A stretch of DNA of 64,000 nt, from the NCBI GenBank assembly GCA_963847235.1, contig CAWJYU010000004.1, positions 248,001 to 312,000 on the forward strand. Direction: 5' to 3'. The DNA is from JACDAN01 sp963847235. Lineage in GTDB: Bacteria; Actinomycetota; Thermoleophilia; Gaiellales; Gaiellaceae. Below the pieces are notes generated by a model. It was not told where the DNA came from. It was given only the letters and a program-made list of their open reading frames with translations, and made no database searches. The stretch's first letter is position 1. Each line of letters starts with the position of its first letter. This document shows positions 41,178 through 49,848 of the stretch, piece by piece. The position numbers were made by a program, and so were the translations under genes.

Positions 41178-41309
41178 ATGACTCTTTTCAAGCGGCTCAA
41201 GCGGCGGAAGCCGACGGAAGGGGCGCCCAAGACGGTGCTCTTCCTGAGGTCGGAGCACGCGCCCTGCACGTGCCCGGAGCCCTGTGAGCGGGATCACGGA
41301 AACGAGTAA
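41178..41309 (+). CDS. 43-residue Cys-containing protein ahead of aceB
   Basis: Short ORF with the best ribosome binding site in the window (AAAGGAGG, 4 nt before the ATG). The N-terminus TLFKRLKRRKPTEG is strongly basic; the middle is VLFLRSEHAPCTCPEPCERD with CxCxxxC, a possible metal site; it ends HGNE. No family recognised. Its end overlaps the aceB GTG by 26 nt, so aceB translation is probably coupled to it. It could be a leader peptide or a small regulatory protein of the operon. Confidence 0.6.
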   Translation: MTLFKRLKRRKPTEGAPKTVLFLRSEHAPCTCPEPCERDHGNE

Positions 41310-42810
41310 CCGGGCGGAGATCCTCGGCCCCATCAGGGGCCACGAGCTCGAGATCCTGACGCCGGGTGCGCTGGCGTTCGTGGCCGAGCTGCACCGGCGC
41401 TTCGATCCCGAGCGGCGGCGCCTGCTCGCCGCGCGCCAGGAGCGCCAGGAGCGCCTCGACGCCGGCGAGCGCCCGGACTTCCTCGCCGAGACGCGCGAGA
41501 TCCGCGAGTCGGACTGGACCGTCGCGCCGGCGCCGGACGACCTGCGCGACCGCCGGGTCGAGATCACAGGCCCCGTCGACCGGAAGATGGTCATCAACGC
41601 GCTCAACTCCGGCGCCCGGGTCTTCATGGCCGACTTCGAGGACGCAAACTCGCCGACCTGGTCGAACAACCTCGAGGGCCAGATCAACCTGCGGGACGCA
41701 GCCGAGGGGACGATCGACTACGACACCGGCGAGAAGTACTACGAGCTCGTGGAGGACCCGGCCGTCCTGGTCGTGCGCCCGCGGGGCTGGCATCTGCTCG
41801 AGCGGCACGTTCACGTCGACGGCGAGGCGGTCTCCGGCTCGCTCTTCGACTTCGGCCTTTATGTCTTCCACAACCCCGAGCGGCCCTGGTTCTACATTCC
41901 GAAGCTCGAGAGCCGTCTCGAAGCGCGCCTTTGGAACCAGGTCTTCGACTTCGCGGAAGAGGCGCTCCGGCTCGAGCCCGGCTCGATCAAGGCCACCGTC
42001 CTGATCGAGAACGTGTTGGCGGCGTTCGAGATGGACGAGATCCTGTACGAGCTGCGCGAGCACATCGTCGGGCTCAACGCGGGGCGCTGGGACTACCTGT
42101 TCAGCCTGATCAAGCGGCTGCGGTCGCTCGACGTCGTGCTGCCCGACCGCGGCCAGCTGACGATGACGACTCCGTTCATGCGCGCCTACACGGAGCTGCT
42201 GGTCAAGACCTGCCACCGGCGCGGGGCGCATGCGATGGGCGGGATGGCCGCGTTCATCCCGAGCAGGCGCGATCCCGAGGTGAACGAGCTCGCCCTCGCG
42301 AAGGTCCGCGAGGACAAGGTGCGGGAGGCCGCTGACGGCTTCGACGGCACGTGGGTCGCGCACCCCGACCTCGTGCCGGTCGCGACCGAGGTCTTCGACT
42401 CCGTGCTCGGCGAGCGGCCGAACCAGCTGGACCGGCAGCGCGACGAGGTCACTGTCTCCGCGTCGGAGCTGCTCGACCTGCGGGTCGCGGGCGGCGCCGT
42501 CACCGAGGAGGGGCTGCGCCAGAACGTCAGCGTGGGGATTCGCTACATCGAATCGTGGCTCCGCGGAGTTGGCGCGGCTGCGATCGACAATCTGATGGAG
42601 GACGCGGCGACTGCGGAAATCTCCCGGTCGCAGGTCTGGCAGTGGGTGCACGCCGGCAGGTTCACACCGGAGCAGGTCCGCGCGGTGATCGCCGGAGAGA
42701 CACCCGAGGGCGGACGGTTCGCAGAAGCAAGAGAGATCTTCGAACGGGTGGCGCTGGGCGACGACTTCGTCGAGTTCCTGACGCTGCCGGCGTACGAGTA
42801 CATCGACTGA
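41284..42810 (+). CDS. aceB: Malate synthase A
   Basis: Condenses glyoxylate with acetyl-CoA to malate, the second enzyme of the glyoxylate shunt. The product is 508 aa, the length of isoform A. Landmarks are GPVDRKMVINALNSGARVFMADFEDANSP (with the Mg-binding Glu-Asp region), RPRGWHLLERHV, FYIPKLESRLEARLWN, ATVLIENVLAAFEMDEI and HAMGGMAAFIPSRRDP. GTG start at 41284 lies within the small upstream ORF. aceA follows 11 nt downstream; the two form an operon under the LysR-type regulator. Confidence 0.95.
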   Translation: MSGITETSNRAEILGPIRGHELEILTPGALAFVAELHRRFDPERRRLLAARQERQERLDAGERPDFLAETREIRESDWTVAPAPDDLRDRRVEITGPVDRKMVINALNSGARVFMADFEDANSPTWSNNLEGQINLRDAAEGTIDYDTGEKYYELVEDPAVLVVRPRGWHLLERHVHVDGEAVSGSLFDFGLYVFHNPERPWFYIPKLESRLEARLWNQVFDFAEEALRLEPGSIKATVLIENVLAAFEMDEILYELREHIVGLNAGRWDYLFSLIKRLRSLDVVLPDRGQLTMTTPFMRAYTELLVKTCHRRGAHAMGGMAAFIPSRRDPEVNELALAKVREDKVREAADGFDGTWVAHPDLVPVATEVFDSVLGERPNQLDRQRDEVTVSASELLDLRVAGGAVTEEGLRQNVSVGIRYIESWLRGVGAAAIDNLMEDAATAEISRSQVWQWVHAGRFTPEQVRAVIAGETPEGGRFAEAREIFERVALGDDFVEFLTLPAYEYID

Positions 42811-42821
42811 GGGGAGCGGCG

Positions 42822-44093
42822 ATGAGCGGCAACGGCAACGGCAAGGAGACGCGGTGGGACGGGATCCGGCGCGATTGGACGGCGGAGGACGTCGAGCGGC
42901 TGCGCGGCTCGGTGCAGATCGAGCACACGCTGGCGCGGCGCGGCGCCGAGCGGCTCTGGGAGCTGCTCCACACGGACGACTACCTCCCGACGCTCGGGGC
43001 GCTGTCCGGCGCGCAGGCCGTCCAGATGGTCAAGGCGGGCGCGAAGGGCATCTACGTCTCCGGCTGGCAGGTCGCGGGCGACGCGAACCTCGCCGGCGAC
43101 ACCTATCCCGACCAGTCCCTCTATCCGGCGAACTCGGTGCCGGCGCTGGTGCGCCGCCTGAACCGGGCGCTCCAGCGCGCCGACCAGATCGAGAGGGCCG
43201 AGGGCGAGGTCACGCGCGACTGGTTCGTCCCGATCGTGGCAGACGCCGAGGCCGGTTTCGGCGGCAACCTCAACTCCTTCGAGCTGATGAAGGGGATGAT
43301 CGAGGCGGGCGCGGCGGGTGTGCACTTCGAGGACCAGCTCGCGTCGGAGAAGAAGTGCGGCCACCTCGGCGGCAAGGTGCTCGTGCCGACGTCGCAGTTC
43401 GTGGGGACGCTGAAAGCGGCGCGGCTTGCCGCGGACGTGATGGGCGTCCCGACCGTGCTGATCTCACGCACGGACGCCGATGCCGCGACGCTGCTCACGA
43501 GCGACGTCGACCCGGCCGACCGCGAGTTCCTGACCGGCGAGCGGACGCCGGAAGGGTTCTTCAAGGTTCGGGGCGGGGTCGAGCCGTGCATCAAGCGCTC
43601 GCTCGCGTACGCGCCCTATGCGGACATCGTCTGGTTCGAGACCTCGAAGCCGGAACTGGGCGAGGCCCGGGAGTTCGCCGCCGCGATTCACGAGCAGTTC
43701 CCCGGCAAGCTGCTGGCGTACAACTGCTCGCCGTCGTTCAACTGGCGCAAGCACCTCGGTGACGAGGAGATCGCCGGCTTCCAGTCGGCGCTCGGCGAGC
43801 TGGGCTACAAGTTCCAGTTCATCACCCTGGCCGGCTTCCACGCGCTGAACGCGTCGATGTTCGAGCTGGCGCGCGGCTACGTGGACGAGGGGATGCCCGC
43901 GTACGTGCGGCTGCAGGAGCGGGAGTTCGAGCTGGAGGCGGAGGGCTACACGGCCACGCGGCACCAGCGCGAGGTGGGCGCCGGGTACTTCGACGCCGTG
44001 GCGCAGACGATTTCCGGCGGCGAGTCGTCGACGCTGGCGCTCAGGGGCTCGACCGAGGAGGCGCAGTTCGAAGGCGCGAAAGCTCCTGCTTGA
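42822..44093 (+). CDS. aceA: Isocitrate lyase
   Basis: Splits isocitrate to glyoxylate and succinate. The product is 423 aa. The active-site loop is KKCGHLGGKV with KKCGH at residues 177-181; other stretches are VSGWQVAGDANLAGDTYPDQSLYP, PIVADAEAGFGG, EDQLASEKK and AYNCSPSFNWRK. ATG at 42822 has AGGGGAG upstream. The C-terminal 35 residues overlap the convergent uracil-DNA glycosylase gene by about 50 nt. Confidence 0.96.
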   Translation: MSGNGNGKETRWDGIRRDWTAEDVERLRGSVQIEHTLARRGAERLWELLHTDDYLPTLGALSGAQAVQMVKAGAKGIYVSGWQVAGDANLAGDTYPDQSLYPANSVPALVRRLNRALQRADQIERAEGEVTRDWFVPIVADAEAGFGGNLNSFELMKGMIEAGAAGVHFEDQLASEKKCGHLGGKVLVPTSQFVGTLKAARLAADVMGVPTVLISRTDADAATLLTSDVDPADREFLTGERTPEGFFKVRGGVEPCIKRSLAYAPYADIVWFETSKPELGEAREFAAAIHEQFPGKLLAYNCSPSFNWRKHLGDEEIAGFQSALGELGYKFQFITLAGFHALNASMFELARGYVDEGMPAYVRLQEREFELEAEGYTATRHQREVGAGYFDAVAQTISGGESSTLALRGSTEEAQFEGAKAPA

Positions 44094-44637
44094 CGACCTC
44101 GAGCGCCTCGGCCAGGCGCTCCCGGTTTGCCGGGTCGTTCAGCCAGCGGCTCGTTCCCGACGGGTGGGGCAGCGGGATCGCCGTTGCCCCGTCCAGCTGG
44201 TGGCGCCGGCCGATCGACTCGCCGAGGTTCGTGATCCCGAGTAGGCGGCGGGCCGACAGGCCGCCGACCGCCAGGATCAGCTCGGGGCGGATCAGCCGCA
44301 GCTCCCACTCGCGCCAGAAGGAACAGAGCTCCTGCTCGCGCGGTGTCGGGGTACGGTCGCCGCTGCCGGAAGGTGACTTCCCCGGGTAACACCGCGTGAC
44401 CGAGGCGCAGTAGAAGGTCGCGTAGAACTCCCCTTCGTCCAGCTCGAGCCAGCGGCGGAGCGTCTGCCCGGCCCGGCCGCGCCACGGGAGGCGCTGCTCG
44501 CCCTCGACGACTCCGGGCGCCTGTCCGTGGATGTAGGCCCGCTGCCCCGTGTACGGCTGGACGACCGGCAGCGAGAAGAGCGGGAAGCCCTCCTCGGCAC
44601 AGGCGCGGCAGACGCGGTTGTCGCGCTGGAGCGACAA
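44041..44637 (-). CDS. Uracil-DNA glycosylase family protein (family 4/5-like)
   Basis: About 198 aa from TTG 44637. The early motif YIHGQAPGVVEGEQRLPWRGRAG corresponds to the GEAPG...GRPFVGRAG region of Fe-S uracil glycosylases, here with Gln and Arg substitutions that suggest family 5 (UDGb) or a divergent member. Cys of VCRAC, VTRCYPGK and EQELCSFW are candidate cluster ligands. The late motif is PLPHPSGTSRW. The frame is open to 44772, overlapping the methyltransferase gene; that extension is Arg/Pro-rich and unlikely. CTG 44670 is another possible start. It acts in uracil repair of DNA. Confidence 0.82.
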   Translation of the reverse strand: MSLQRDNRVCRACAEEGFPLFSLPVVQPYTGQRAYIHGQAPGVVEGEQRLPWRGRAGQTLRRWLELDEGEFYATFYCASVTRCYPGKSPSGSGDRTPTPREQELCSFWREWELRLIRPELILAVGGLSARRLLGITNLGESIGRRHQLDGATAIPLPHPSGTSRWLNDPANRERLAEALEVVKQELSRLRTAPPRSSP

Positions 44638-44666
44638 GATCGAGCGGTACGACGAGCGGCGCCGGG

Positions 44667-45251
44667 TCAGGGCGCAGCGACCATCACGAAGAGCCGGCTC
44701 CGGTGGAGGACGCGGCCGCCGAGCTCCTCGGCAAGCTCCTCCGGGACGAACACGCGCTTGAACACCTGCCACCGCGAGCCGTCGTTCAGGAGTCGGTCGG
44801 CCCAGTATTCGCGCGGCCCCTCCTCGTGGACGGTGCCGACGACGACCAGCTCCGAGGCGACTCGCCGCGCCTCGGCGAGGAAGCGCCGCGCGTCCGGCTC
44901 CTCGAGGTGGCAGTAGAAGTAGCTCGTGAAGAGGCGCTCGAACGAGCCGTCCTCAAACGGGAGGTCGAGCGCATCGCCCTTCACGAACCCGGCGTTCGGC
45001 GCCTGCTCGCGGGCGACCTCGAGCATCGACTCACTCTGGTCGAGCCCGACCACGTCTCCGCGCAGGTGTCGGGTGATGAAGCCGGTCCCGCACGCGACAT
45101 CGAGCGTCTTCGCGGGTGGGAGCCCGGCGACCCAGCCCTCCAGCAGCTTCCGCTCCTCGTCCCAGCCTCCGGGCCGGTGCTCGGCGTAGAGACCCTGGCC
45201 GAGCCACCACTCGTCGTACTCGCGCGCCCGTGCTTCGTAGTAGGCCTTCAC
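44667..45251 (-). CDS. Class I SAM-dependent methyltransferase
   Basis: Protein of 194 aa. SAM motif I is LDVACGTGFITRHL, the acidic residue after strand 2 is in VVGLDQSESML, and post-motif II is GDALDLPFEDGSFERLF. The N-terminus AYYEARAREYDEWWLGQG is typical of small-molecule or ubiquinone/menaquinone-like methyltransferases. Substrate unknown. GTG start at 45251. It ends just before the uracil-DNA glycosylase gene and the two are probably co-transcribed. Confidence 0.88.
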   Translation of the reverse strand: MKAYYEARAREYDEWWLGQGLYAEHRPGGWDEERKLLEGWVAGLPPAKTLDVACGTGFITRHLRGDVVGLDQSESMLEVAREQAPNAGFVKGDALDLPFEDGSFERLFTSYFYCHLEEPDARRFLAEARRVASELVVVGTVHEEGPREYWADRLLNDGSRWQVFKRVFVPEELAEELGGRVLHRSRLFVMVAAP

Positions 45252-45281
45252 GGTTCCTCGCCACGTTCAAAGGATGTGTCG

Positions 45282-45413
45282 ATGGCAAAGAGAACACAGA
45301 GGACATCAGTCACCCGACGAAAGGCCTCCATGTCGATCTGGCTCTGGATCCTCATCATCATCCTGGTGCTCGCCGTCCTCGGTTTCTTCGGCCGCGGACG
45401 CTTCACCAGGTAG
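45282..45413 (+). CDS. Very small single-helix membrane protein
   Basis: Protein of 43 aa from ATG 45282, or 27 aa from ATG 45330. The core is SIWLWILIIILVLAVLGFFGRGRF: one membrane helix followed by a short basic tail. The basic stretch before it (KRTQRTSVTRRKAS) may not be translated if the second ATG is used; GAAAGG lies before that one. Such tiny helix proteins are common in actinobacteria, function unknown. It is divergent from the methyltransferase. Confidence 0.6.
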   Translation: MAKRTQRTSVTRRKASMSIWLWILIIILVLAVLGFFGRGRFTR

Positions 45414-45431
45414 CCGTACGCTCCAATCCTG

Positions 45432-45453
45432 CTCCCTTTCGCGGGGGAGTTTC
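45432..45453 (+). terminator. Possible weak terminator after the small membrane protein
   Basis: CTCCC...GGGAG stem (45432-45449) followed by TTTCG, 20 nt after the stop codon. Confidence 0.35.
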
Positions 45454-45479
45454 GCCGGCAGCCTCCTAGAGTAGGGGCC

Positions 45480-46355
45480 GTGCTGCCGCTTGAGTCGGTG
45501 CCGAACTTCTCGGAGGGGCGCGACGCGGCCACGATCGAGGCGATCGGCGCGGCGCTGTCCACGGGAGCACGGCTGCTGGACGTCCACACCGACCCCGACC
45601 ACCACCGGTCGGTGTTCACGGTGGTCGGGGAGGACGGCCCGCTCGTCGATGCACTCGTCCGTGCCGTCGAGGTCGCACGCGACCGCATCGACCTGACGCG
45701 ACACGTGGGCGCCCACCCGAGGATCGGCGCTGCCGACGTCGCCCCCGTCGTGCCGCTGCGGCCGACCGACATGGAGCGTGCGAAAGAGGTTGCGTTGGAC
45801 CTCGGCAGCCGGCTCGGCGAGCTCGGGCTGCCCGTGTTCCTCTACGGCGAGCTGGCTTCGGGCCGTGGGCCGGCGTTCTTCCGGCAGGGCGGCACGGAGG
45901 AGCTGGCCGCGAGGCTTGCGCAGGGTCTGACGCCCGACTTCGGGCCGTCGGCCCTCGATCCGACCGCCGGCGGGGTCATCGTCGGCGCCCGGCGTCCGCT
46001 GATCGCGTTCAACGTCGACCTGCGCGGCGCCACGCTCGACGATGCGCGCACGATTGCCTCGGCGATCCGGGAGCGCGACGGCGGCTTCCCTGGTGTGCGC
46101 GCTCTGGGCCTCGAGCTCCCCGGCTCCGGTCGGGTGCAGGTGAGCATGAACGTCGAGGACTGGGAGGCGTCCGCGCTCCACGAGATCCTCGCCCGAATCG
46201 AGTCCGAGGCGGCCGGGCTCGGGGTCGGCGTCGAGGGCGCCGAGCTCGTCGGACTCATGCCGGCCGGCGCTGCTGCGGCGGCGGCCGGCACGGCGCTGCG
46301 GATCGACGGCTTCGACGGCTCGAGGCTGATCGAGACCCGGCTGTTGGAGGAATAG
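45480..46355 (+). CDS. ftcD: Glutamate formimidoyltransferase
   Basis: Moves the formimino group of N-formimino-L-glutamate to tetrahydrofolate, the last step of this histidine pathway. The product is 291 aa, the formiminotransferase domain only; the cyclodeaminase domain of the mammalian FTCD is absent, so that activity must come from another gene. Landmarks are LESVPNFSEGRD, LLDVHTDPDHHRSVFT, RHVGAHPRIGAADVAPVVPL and GVRALGLELPGSGRVQVSMNVED. GTG start; TAGAGT (45467-45472) lies 7 nt upstream, so the mRNA should be leaderless. First gene of the hut block. Confidence 0.93.
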   Translation: MLPLESVPNFSEGRDAATIEAIGAALSTGARLLDVHTDPDHHRSVFTVVGEDGPLVDALVRAVEVARDRIDLTRHVGAHPRIGAADVAPVVPLRPTDMERAKEVALDLGSRLGELGLPVFLYGELASGRGPAFFRQGGTEELAARLAQGLTPDFGPSALDPTAGGVIVGARRPLIAFNVDLRGATLDDARTIASAIRERDGGFPGVRALGLELPGSGRVQVSMNVEDWEASALHEILARIESEAAGLGVGVEGAELVGLMPAGAAAAAAGTALRIDGFDGSRLIETRLLEE

Positions 46356-46364
46356 AGTGGCGGC

Positions 46365-47900
46365 GTGGTCGAGACCCAGGTCCTGACCGGCGACGACCTC
46401 GAGGCCGACCATGTCTGGGCCGTCGCGGTCGAGGGAGCGCCGGCAGAGCTCTCGGACTCGGCGCGTGAGCGAATGCGCGTGGCCCGCGACGTCGTCGAGC
46501 GCGCGGCTGCGTCTCCGGAGCGCACGTACGGCGTCAACACCGGCTTCGGGCGTCTGGTCACGCAGACGATTCCAGCCGAGCTCGTGGAGGAGCTGCAGGT
46601 GCGCGTTCTGCGGAGCCACGCCTGCGGAGTGGGCGACCCCTATCCGGACGAGATCGTGCGGGCGGCGCTGCTGTTGCGGGCGAACGCGTTCGCGACTGGT
46701 GTCTCGGGGACTCGCGTCGAGGTCGCAGAGCTCCTCCTCGAGTGCCTGCGGCGGGGTGTGCTGCCGCGCGTGCCGAGCCGGGGTTCCGTGGGTGCGAGCG
46801 GCGACCTTGCGCCTCTGGCGCATCTGGCGCTGCCGCTGATCGGCGAGGGGGAGGCCCGGTTCGACGGAGAGCTCCTGCCGGGGAGCGAGGCGCTCGTGCG
46901 CGCCGGGCTCGAGCCGCTGCAGCTGCAGGCCAAGGAAGGGCTCTCGCTCATCAACGGGACGCAGTTCATGGCGGCTTTCGGGGCGCTAGGAGTCGTTCGC
47001 GCCCGGCGCCTCGCCGTGGCGGCCGACATCGCCTGCGGGCTTTCGGTCGAGGCGCTCGAGGGATCGCGAAAGGCGTTCTCGCCAGCCGTCCAGGCGGTGC
47101 GACCCTTGCGAGGCCAGGCCGCGGCGGCCGAGAACGTCCTCCAGCTCCTCGACGGCTCGGCGATCATGAAGTCCCACCGCTGGTGCGACCGGGTGCAGGA
47201 CGCGTACTCACTGCGATGCGCGCCGCAGGTGCACGGGGCGAGCCGCGACCTGCTCCGCTACGTCGAGGAGACGGTGACGGTGGAGCTGAACGCCGGCACC
47301 GACAATCCGCTCGTCCTTCTCGACGAGGGCGAGATCGTGTCGGCCGGAAACTTCCACGGCCAGCCGGTCGCGTTTGCCCTCGACGCGATGACGATGGCCG
47401 TCTGCGAGTTGGCGAGCATCTCCGAGCGGAGGACCGAGCGCCTGGTGAACCCGAATCTCTCCGACGGGCTCCCGGCGTTCCTTGCCGCCGACGGCGGGCT
47501 CAACTCGGGGTTCATGATCCCGCAGTACGTGGCAGCGTCGCTCGTAAGTGAGAACAAGTCCCTCGCCCACCCGGCCAGTGTCGACTCGATCCCGACGAGC
47601 GCCGGCCAGGAGGATCATGTCTCGATGGGAAACGCGTCCGGCCTGAAGGCGTGGCAGGTGCTCGGAAATGCCGAGCGCGCCGTGGCGATCGAACTGCTGG
47701 CCGGTGCGCAGGCCGTGGAGTTCCTTGCGCCGCTCTCACCCGGGCGCGGGAGCGAGGCAGCACGTCGTTTCGTTCGGTCTTTGTCGCCTCGTGTCGTAGA
47801 GGACAGACCGCTGAGCGGGGATATCGAGGCCATGGCCTCCGCGATCCGGGACGGGTCGCTCGAGGCGGCCGTCGAGGCCGAGGTCGGAGCGCTCCGGTGA
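46365..47900 (+). CDS. hutH: Histidine ammonia-lyase
   Basis: Removes ammonia from L-histidine to give urocanate. The product is 511 aa. The MIO cofactor forms from Ala144-Ser145-Gly146 in GSVGASGDLAPLAH. YGVNTGFGRL, NGTQFMAAFGAL, QDAYSLRCAPQVHGA, ELNAGTDNPLV and the GQEDHVSMG stretch are typical. GTG start at 46365 with TAGAGT (46353-46358) 6 nt upstream; the TAG of this hexamer is the stop codon of ftcD, so hutH may have an internal promoter. The stop overlaps the next gene as GTGA. Confidence 0.96.
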   Translation: MVETQVLTGDDLEADHVWAVAVEGAPAELSDSARERMRVARDVVERAAASPERTYGVNTGFGRLVTQTIPAELVEELQVRVLRSHACGVGDPYPDEIVRAALLLRANAFATGVSGTRVEVAELLLECLRRGVLPRVPSRGSVGASGDLAPLAHLALPLIGEGEARFDGELLPGSEALVRAGLEPLQLQAKEGLSLINGTQFMAAFGALGVVRARRLAVAADIACGLSVEALEGSRKAFSPAVQAVRPLRGQAAAAENVLQLLDGSAIMKSHRWCDRVQDAYSLRCAPQVHGASRDLLRYVEETVTVELNAGTDNPLVLLDEGEIVSAGNFHGQPVAFALDAMTMAVCELASISERRTERLVNPNLSDGLPAFLAADGGLNSGFMIPQYVAASLVSENKSLAHPASVDSIPTSAGQEDHVSMGNASGLKAWQVLGNAERAVAIELLAGAQAVEFLAPLSPGRGSEAARRFVRSLSPRVVEDRPLSGDIEAMASAIRDGSLEAAVEAEVGALR

Positions 47901-48142
47901 TCGAGGGCCAGAACGGCCGGCCGGCGAAGCCGAAGGGGACAGAGCGGCCGTTTCGCGCCGCGTTGCTCTTCTACGGCGGGCTCGCCGTCGTCGGGTTCGG
48001 GTTCCTGCTGCTGACGGGGCAGGACGCGACCCGAGCGGCGATCGGTGCGGGCGCGGCATTCGTGCTCGCGACGGGCTGGACCTGGTGGCGGATGTACGCG
48101 GACCAGAAGCGGGAGGCGCGCCGGGAGCGCGCCAAGCGATGA
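47897..48142 (+). CDS. Small two-helix membrane protein within the hut operon
   Basis: Protein of 81 aa from GTG 47897, which overlaps the hutH stop. Two hydrophobic helices, ALLFYGGLAVVGFGFLLLTG and AAIGAGAAFVLATGWTWW, then a basic tail DQKREARRERAKR. No family recognised. The 4-nt overlaps on both sides (with hutH and hutU) show tight coupling to histidine degradation. It may be a membrane anchor or simply a hitch-hiking gene; it is too short to be a histidine permease alone. Confidence 0.75.
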   Translation: MIEGQNGRPAKPKGTERPFRAALLFYGGLAVVGFGFLLLTGQDATRAAIGAGAAFVLATGWTWWRMYADQKREARRERAKR

Positions 48143-49848
48143 CCGCGGTCGAGTCGATCGAGGCGACGGTCGAGTCGCTCGTCGGTGAGCCGGGGCGGAT
48201 CCGTTCGCCTCGCGGCTCTGCGCTGAACGCTCGGTCGTGGTCGACCGAGGCGCCGCTTCGGATGCTGCTGAACAACCTTGATGCCGAGGTCGCCGAGCGG
48301 CCGGAGGAGCTCGTGGTCTACGGGGGCTCCGGGAAGGCGGCGCGCAACCCGGACGCGCTACGGGCTCTCGTGCGCTGCCTGCTGCGGTTGGCGGACGACG
48401 AGACGCTGCTCGTCCAGAGCGGGAAGCCTGTGGGCGTTTTCCGGACACATTCGGGCGCCCCCAGGGTGCTGATCGCGAACTCGCTGCTCGTGCCGCGCTG
48501 GGCGACCTGGGACGAGTTCCGCCGCCTGGAGGCGCTCGGCCTGACGATGTTCGGCCAGATGACCGCCGGGAGCTGGATCTACATCGGCACCCAGGGGATC
48601 CTCCAGGGCACCTACCAGACCTTTGCCGCGGCGGGCGAGACGCATTTCGGCTCGCCCGATCTCTCGGGCCGGACGATCCTGACCGCGGGGCTGGGCGGAA
48701 TGGGCGGAGCGCAGCCCCTGGCCGGGACGATGGCGGGCGCGGCGGTGCTCTGCATCGAGGTCGACCCTGAACGGATCCGGCGCCGCCTGGAGACCAGATA
48801 CTTGGACGAAGCGGTCGATTCGGTCGACGAGGCGCTCTCTCGGGTTCGGGCGGCGGCGGCAGAGGGGCGGGCGCTCTCGGTCGGCTTGCGAGGAAACGCG
48901 GCGGACGTCGTCCCCGAACTGGCGCGGCGCGGGGAGCTGTTCGATCTCGTGACTGACCAGACCGCCGCGCACGATCCGCTGACCGGCTACATCCCGCAGG
49001 GGCTCGATGTGGCAGCCGCAGCGGAGCTTCGGGCGGCCGACCCTGAGGCATATCTGCGCCGAGCTCGTGACTCGATCGCAACACATGTGCGCGGGCTCCT
49101 GGAGTTCGTCCGCGCCGGCAGCTACGTTTTCGATTACGGCAACAATCTCAGAGGTGAGGCCCTTGAGGCAGGCGTAGAGGAAGCGTTCACATATCCGGGT
49201 TTCGTCCCGGCGTATATCCGGCCGCTGTTCTCCCGTGGCATCGGCCCCTTCCGGTGGGCTGCGCTCTCGGGCGAGCCCCGCGACATCGAGGTGATCGACG
49301 CGGCACTGCGGGAGCTGTTTCCCGAGGACGTGCTCCTGCAGCGCTGGCTGGAGCTGGCGCCCGAGCGGGTGGCGTTCCAGGGGCTCCCCGCGCGCATTTG
49401 CTGGCTCGGGCTCGGCGACCGCGCGAAGGCCGGCCTTGCGATCAACGACCTGGTCCGGCAGGGCGATGTCTCGGCGCCGGTCGTGATCGGGCGGGACCAC
49501 CTCGACTCGGGCTCGGTGGCATCGCCGTTTCGCGAGACGGAGGCGATGCGGGACGGCTCCGACGCGATCGCGGACTGGCCGATCCTCAACGCCCTGCTGA
49601 ACACCGCGGCGGGAGCGACTTGGGTCAGCGTGCACCACGGCGGCGGAGTCGGCATCGGGAACTCGATCCACGCCGGCATGGTCGTGGTCGCCGACGGCAC
49701 CGACGATGCGGCGGAACGGTTGGACCGGGTCCTGACCGCCGATCCGGGCACCGGGGTTCTCCGGCATGCAGATGCCGGCTACCCCGAGGCGCTCGAGGCA
49801 GCCGTGCAGCATGGCCTCGAGTTGCCGATGCCACCGCGGACGGAGTGA
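48139..49848 (+). CDS. hutU: Urocanate hydratase
   Basis: NAD-dependent hydratase that turns urocanate into imidazolonepropionate. The product is 569 aa. Landmarks are YGGSGKAARN, VQSGKPVGVFRTH, MTAGSWIYIGTQGILQGTYQTF, LGGMGGAQPLAGTMAGA, DQTAAHDPLTGYIPQG and the late WVSVHHGGGVGIGNSIHAGMV. ATG 48139 overlaps the stop of the small membrane gene; the frame is open a little further upstream but without family likeness. The stop overlaps hutI. Confidence 0.96.
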   Translation: MTAVESIEATVESLVGEPGRIRSPRGSALNARSWSTEAPLRMLLNNLDAEVAERPEELVVYGGSGKAARNPDALRALVRCLLRLADDETLLVQSGKPVGVFRTHSGAPRVLIANSLLVPRWATWDEFRRLEALGLTMFGQMTAGSWIYIGTQGILQGTYQTFAAAGETHFGSPDLSGRTILTAGLGGMGGAQPLAGTMAGAAVLCIEVDPERIRRRLETRYLDEAVDSVDEALSRVRAAAAEGRALSVGLRGNAADVVPELARRGELFDLVTDQTAAHDPLTGYIPQGLDVAAAAELRAADPEAYLRRARDSIATHVRGLLEFVRAGSYVFDYGNNLRGEALEAGVEEAFTYPGFVPAYIRPLFSRGIGPFRWAALSGEPRDIEVIDAALRELFPEDVLLQRWLELAPERVAFQGLPARICWLGLGDRAKAGLAINDLVRQGDVSAPVVIGRDHLDSGSVASPFRETEAMRDGSDAIADWPILNALLNTAAGATWVSVHHGGGVGIGNSIHAGMVVVADGTDDAAERLDRVLTADPGTGVLRHADAGYPEALEAAVQHGLELPMPPRTE

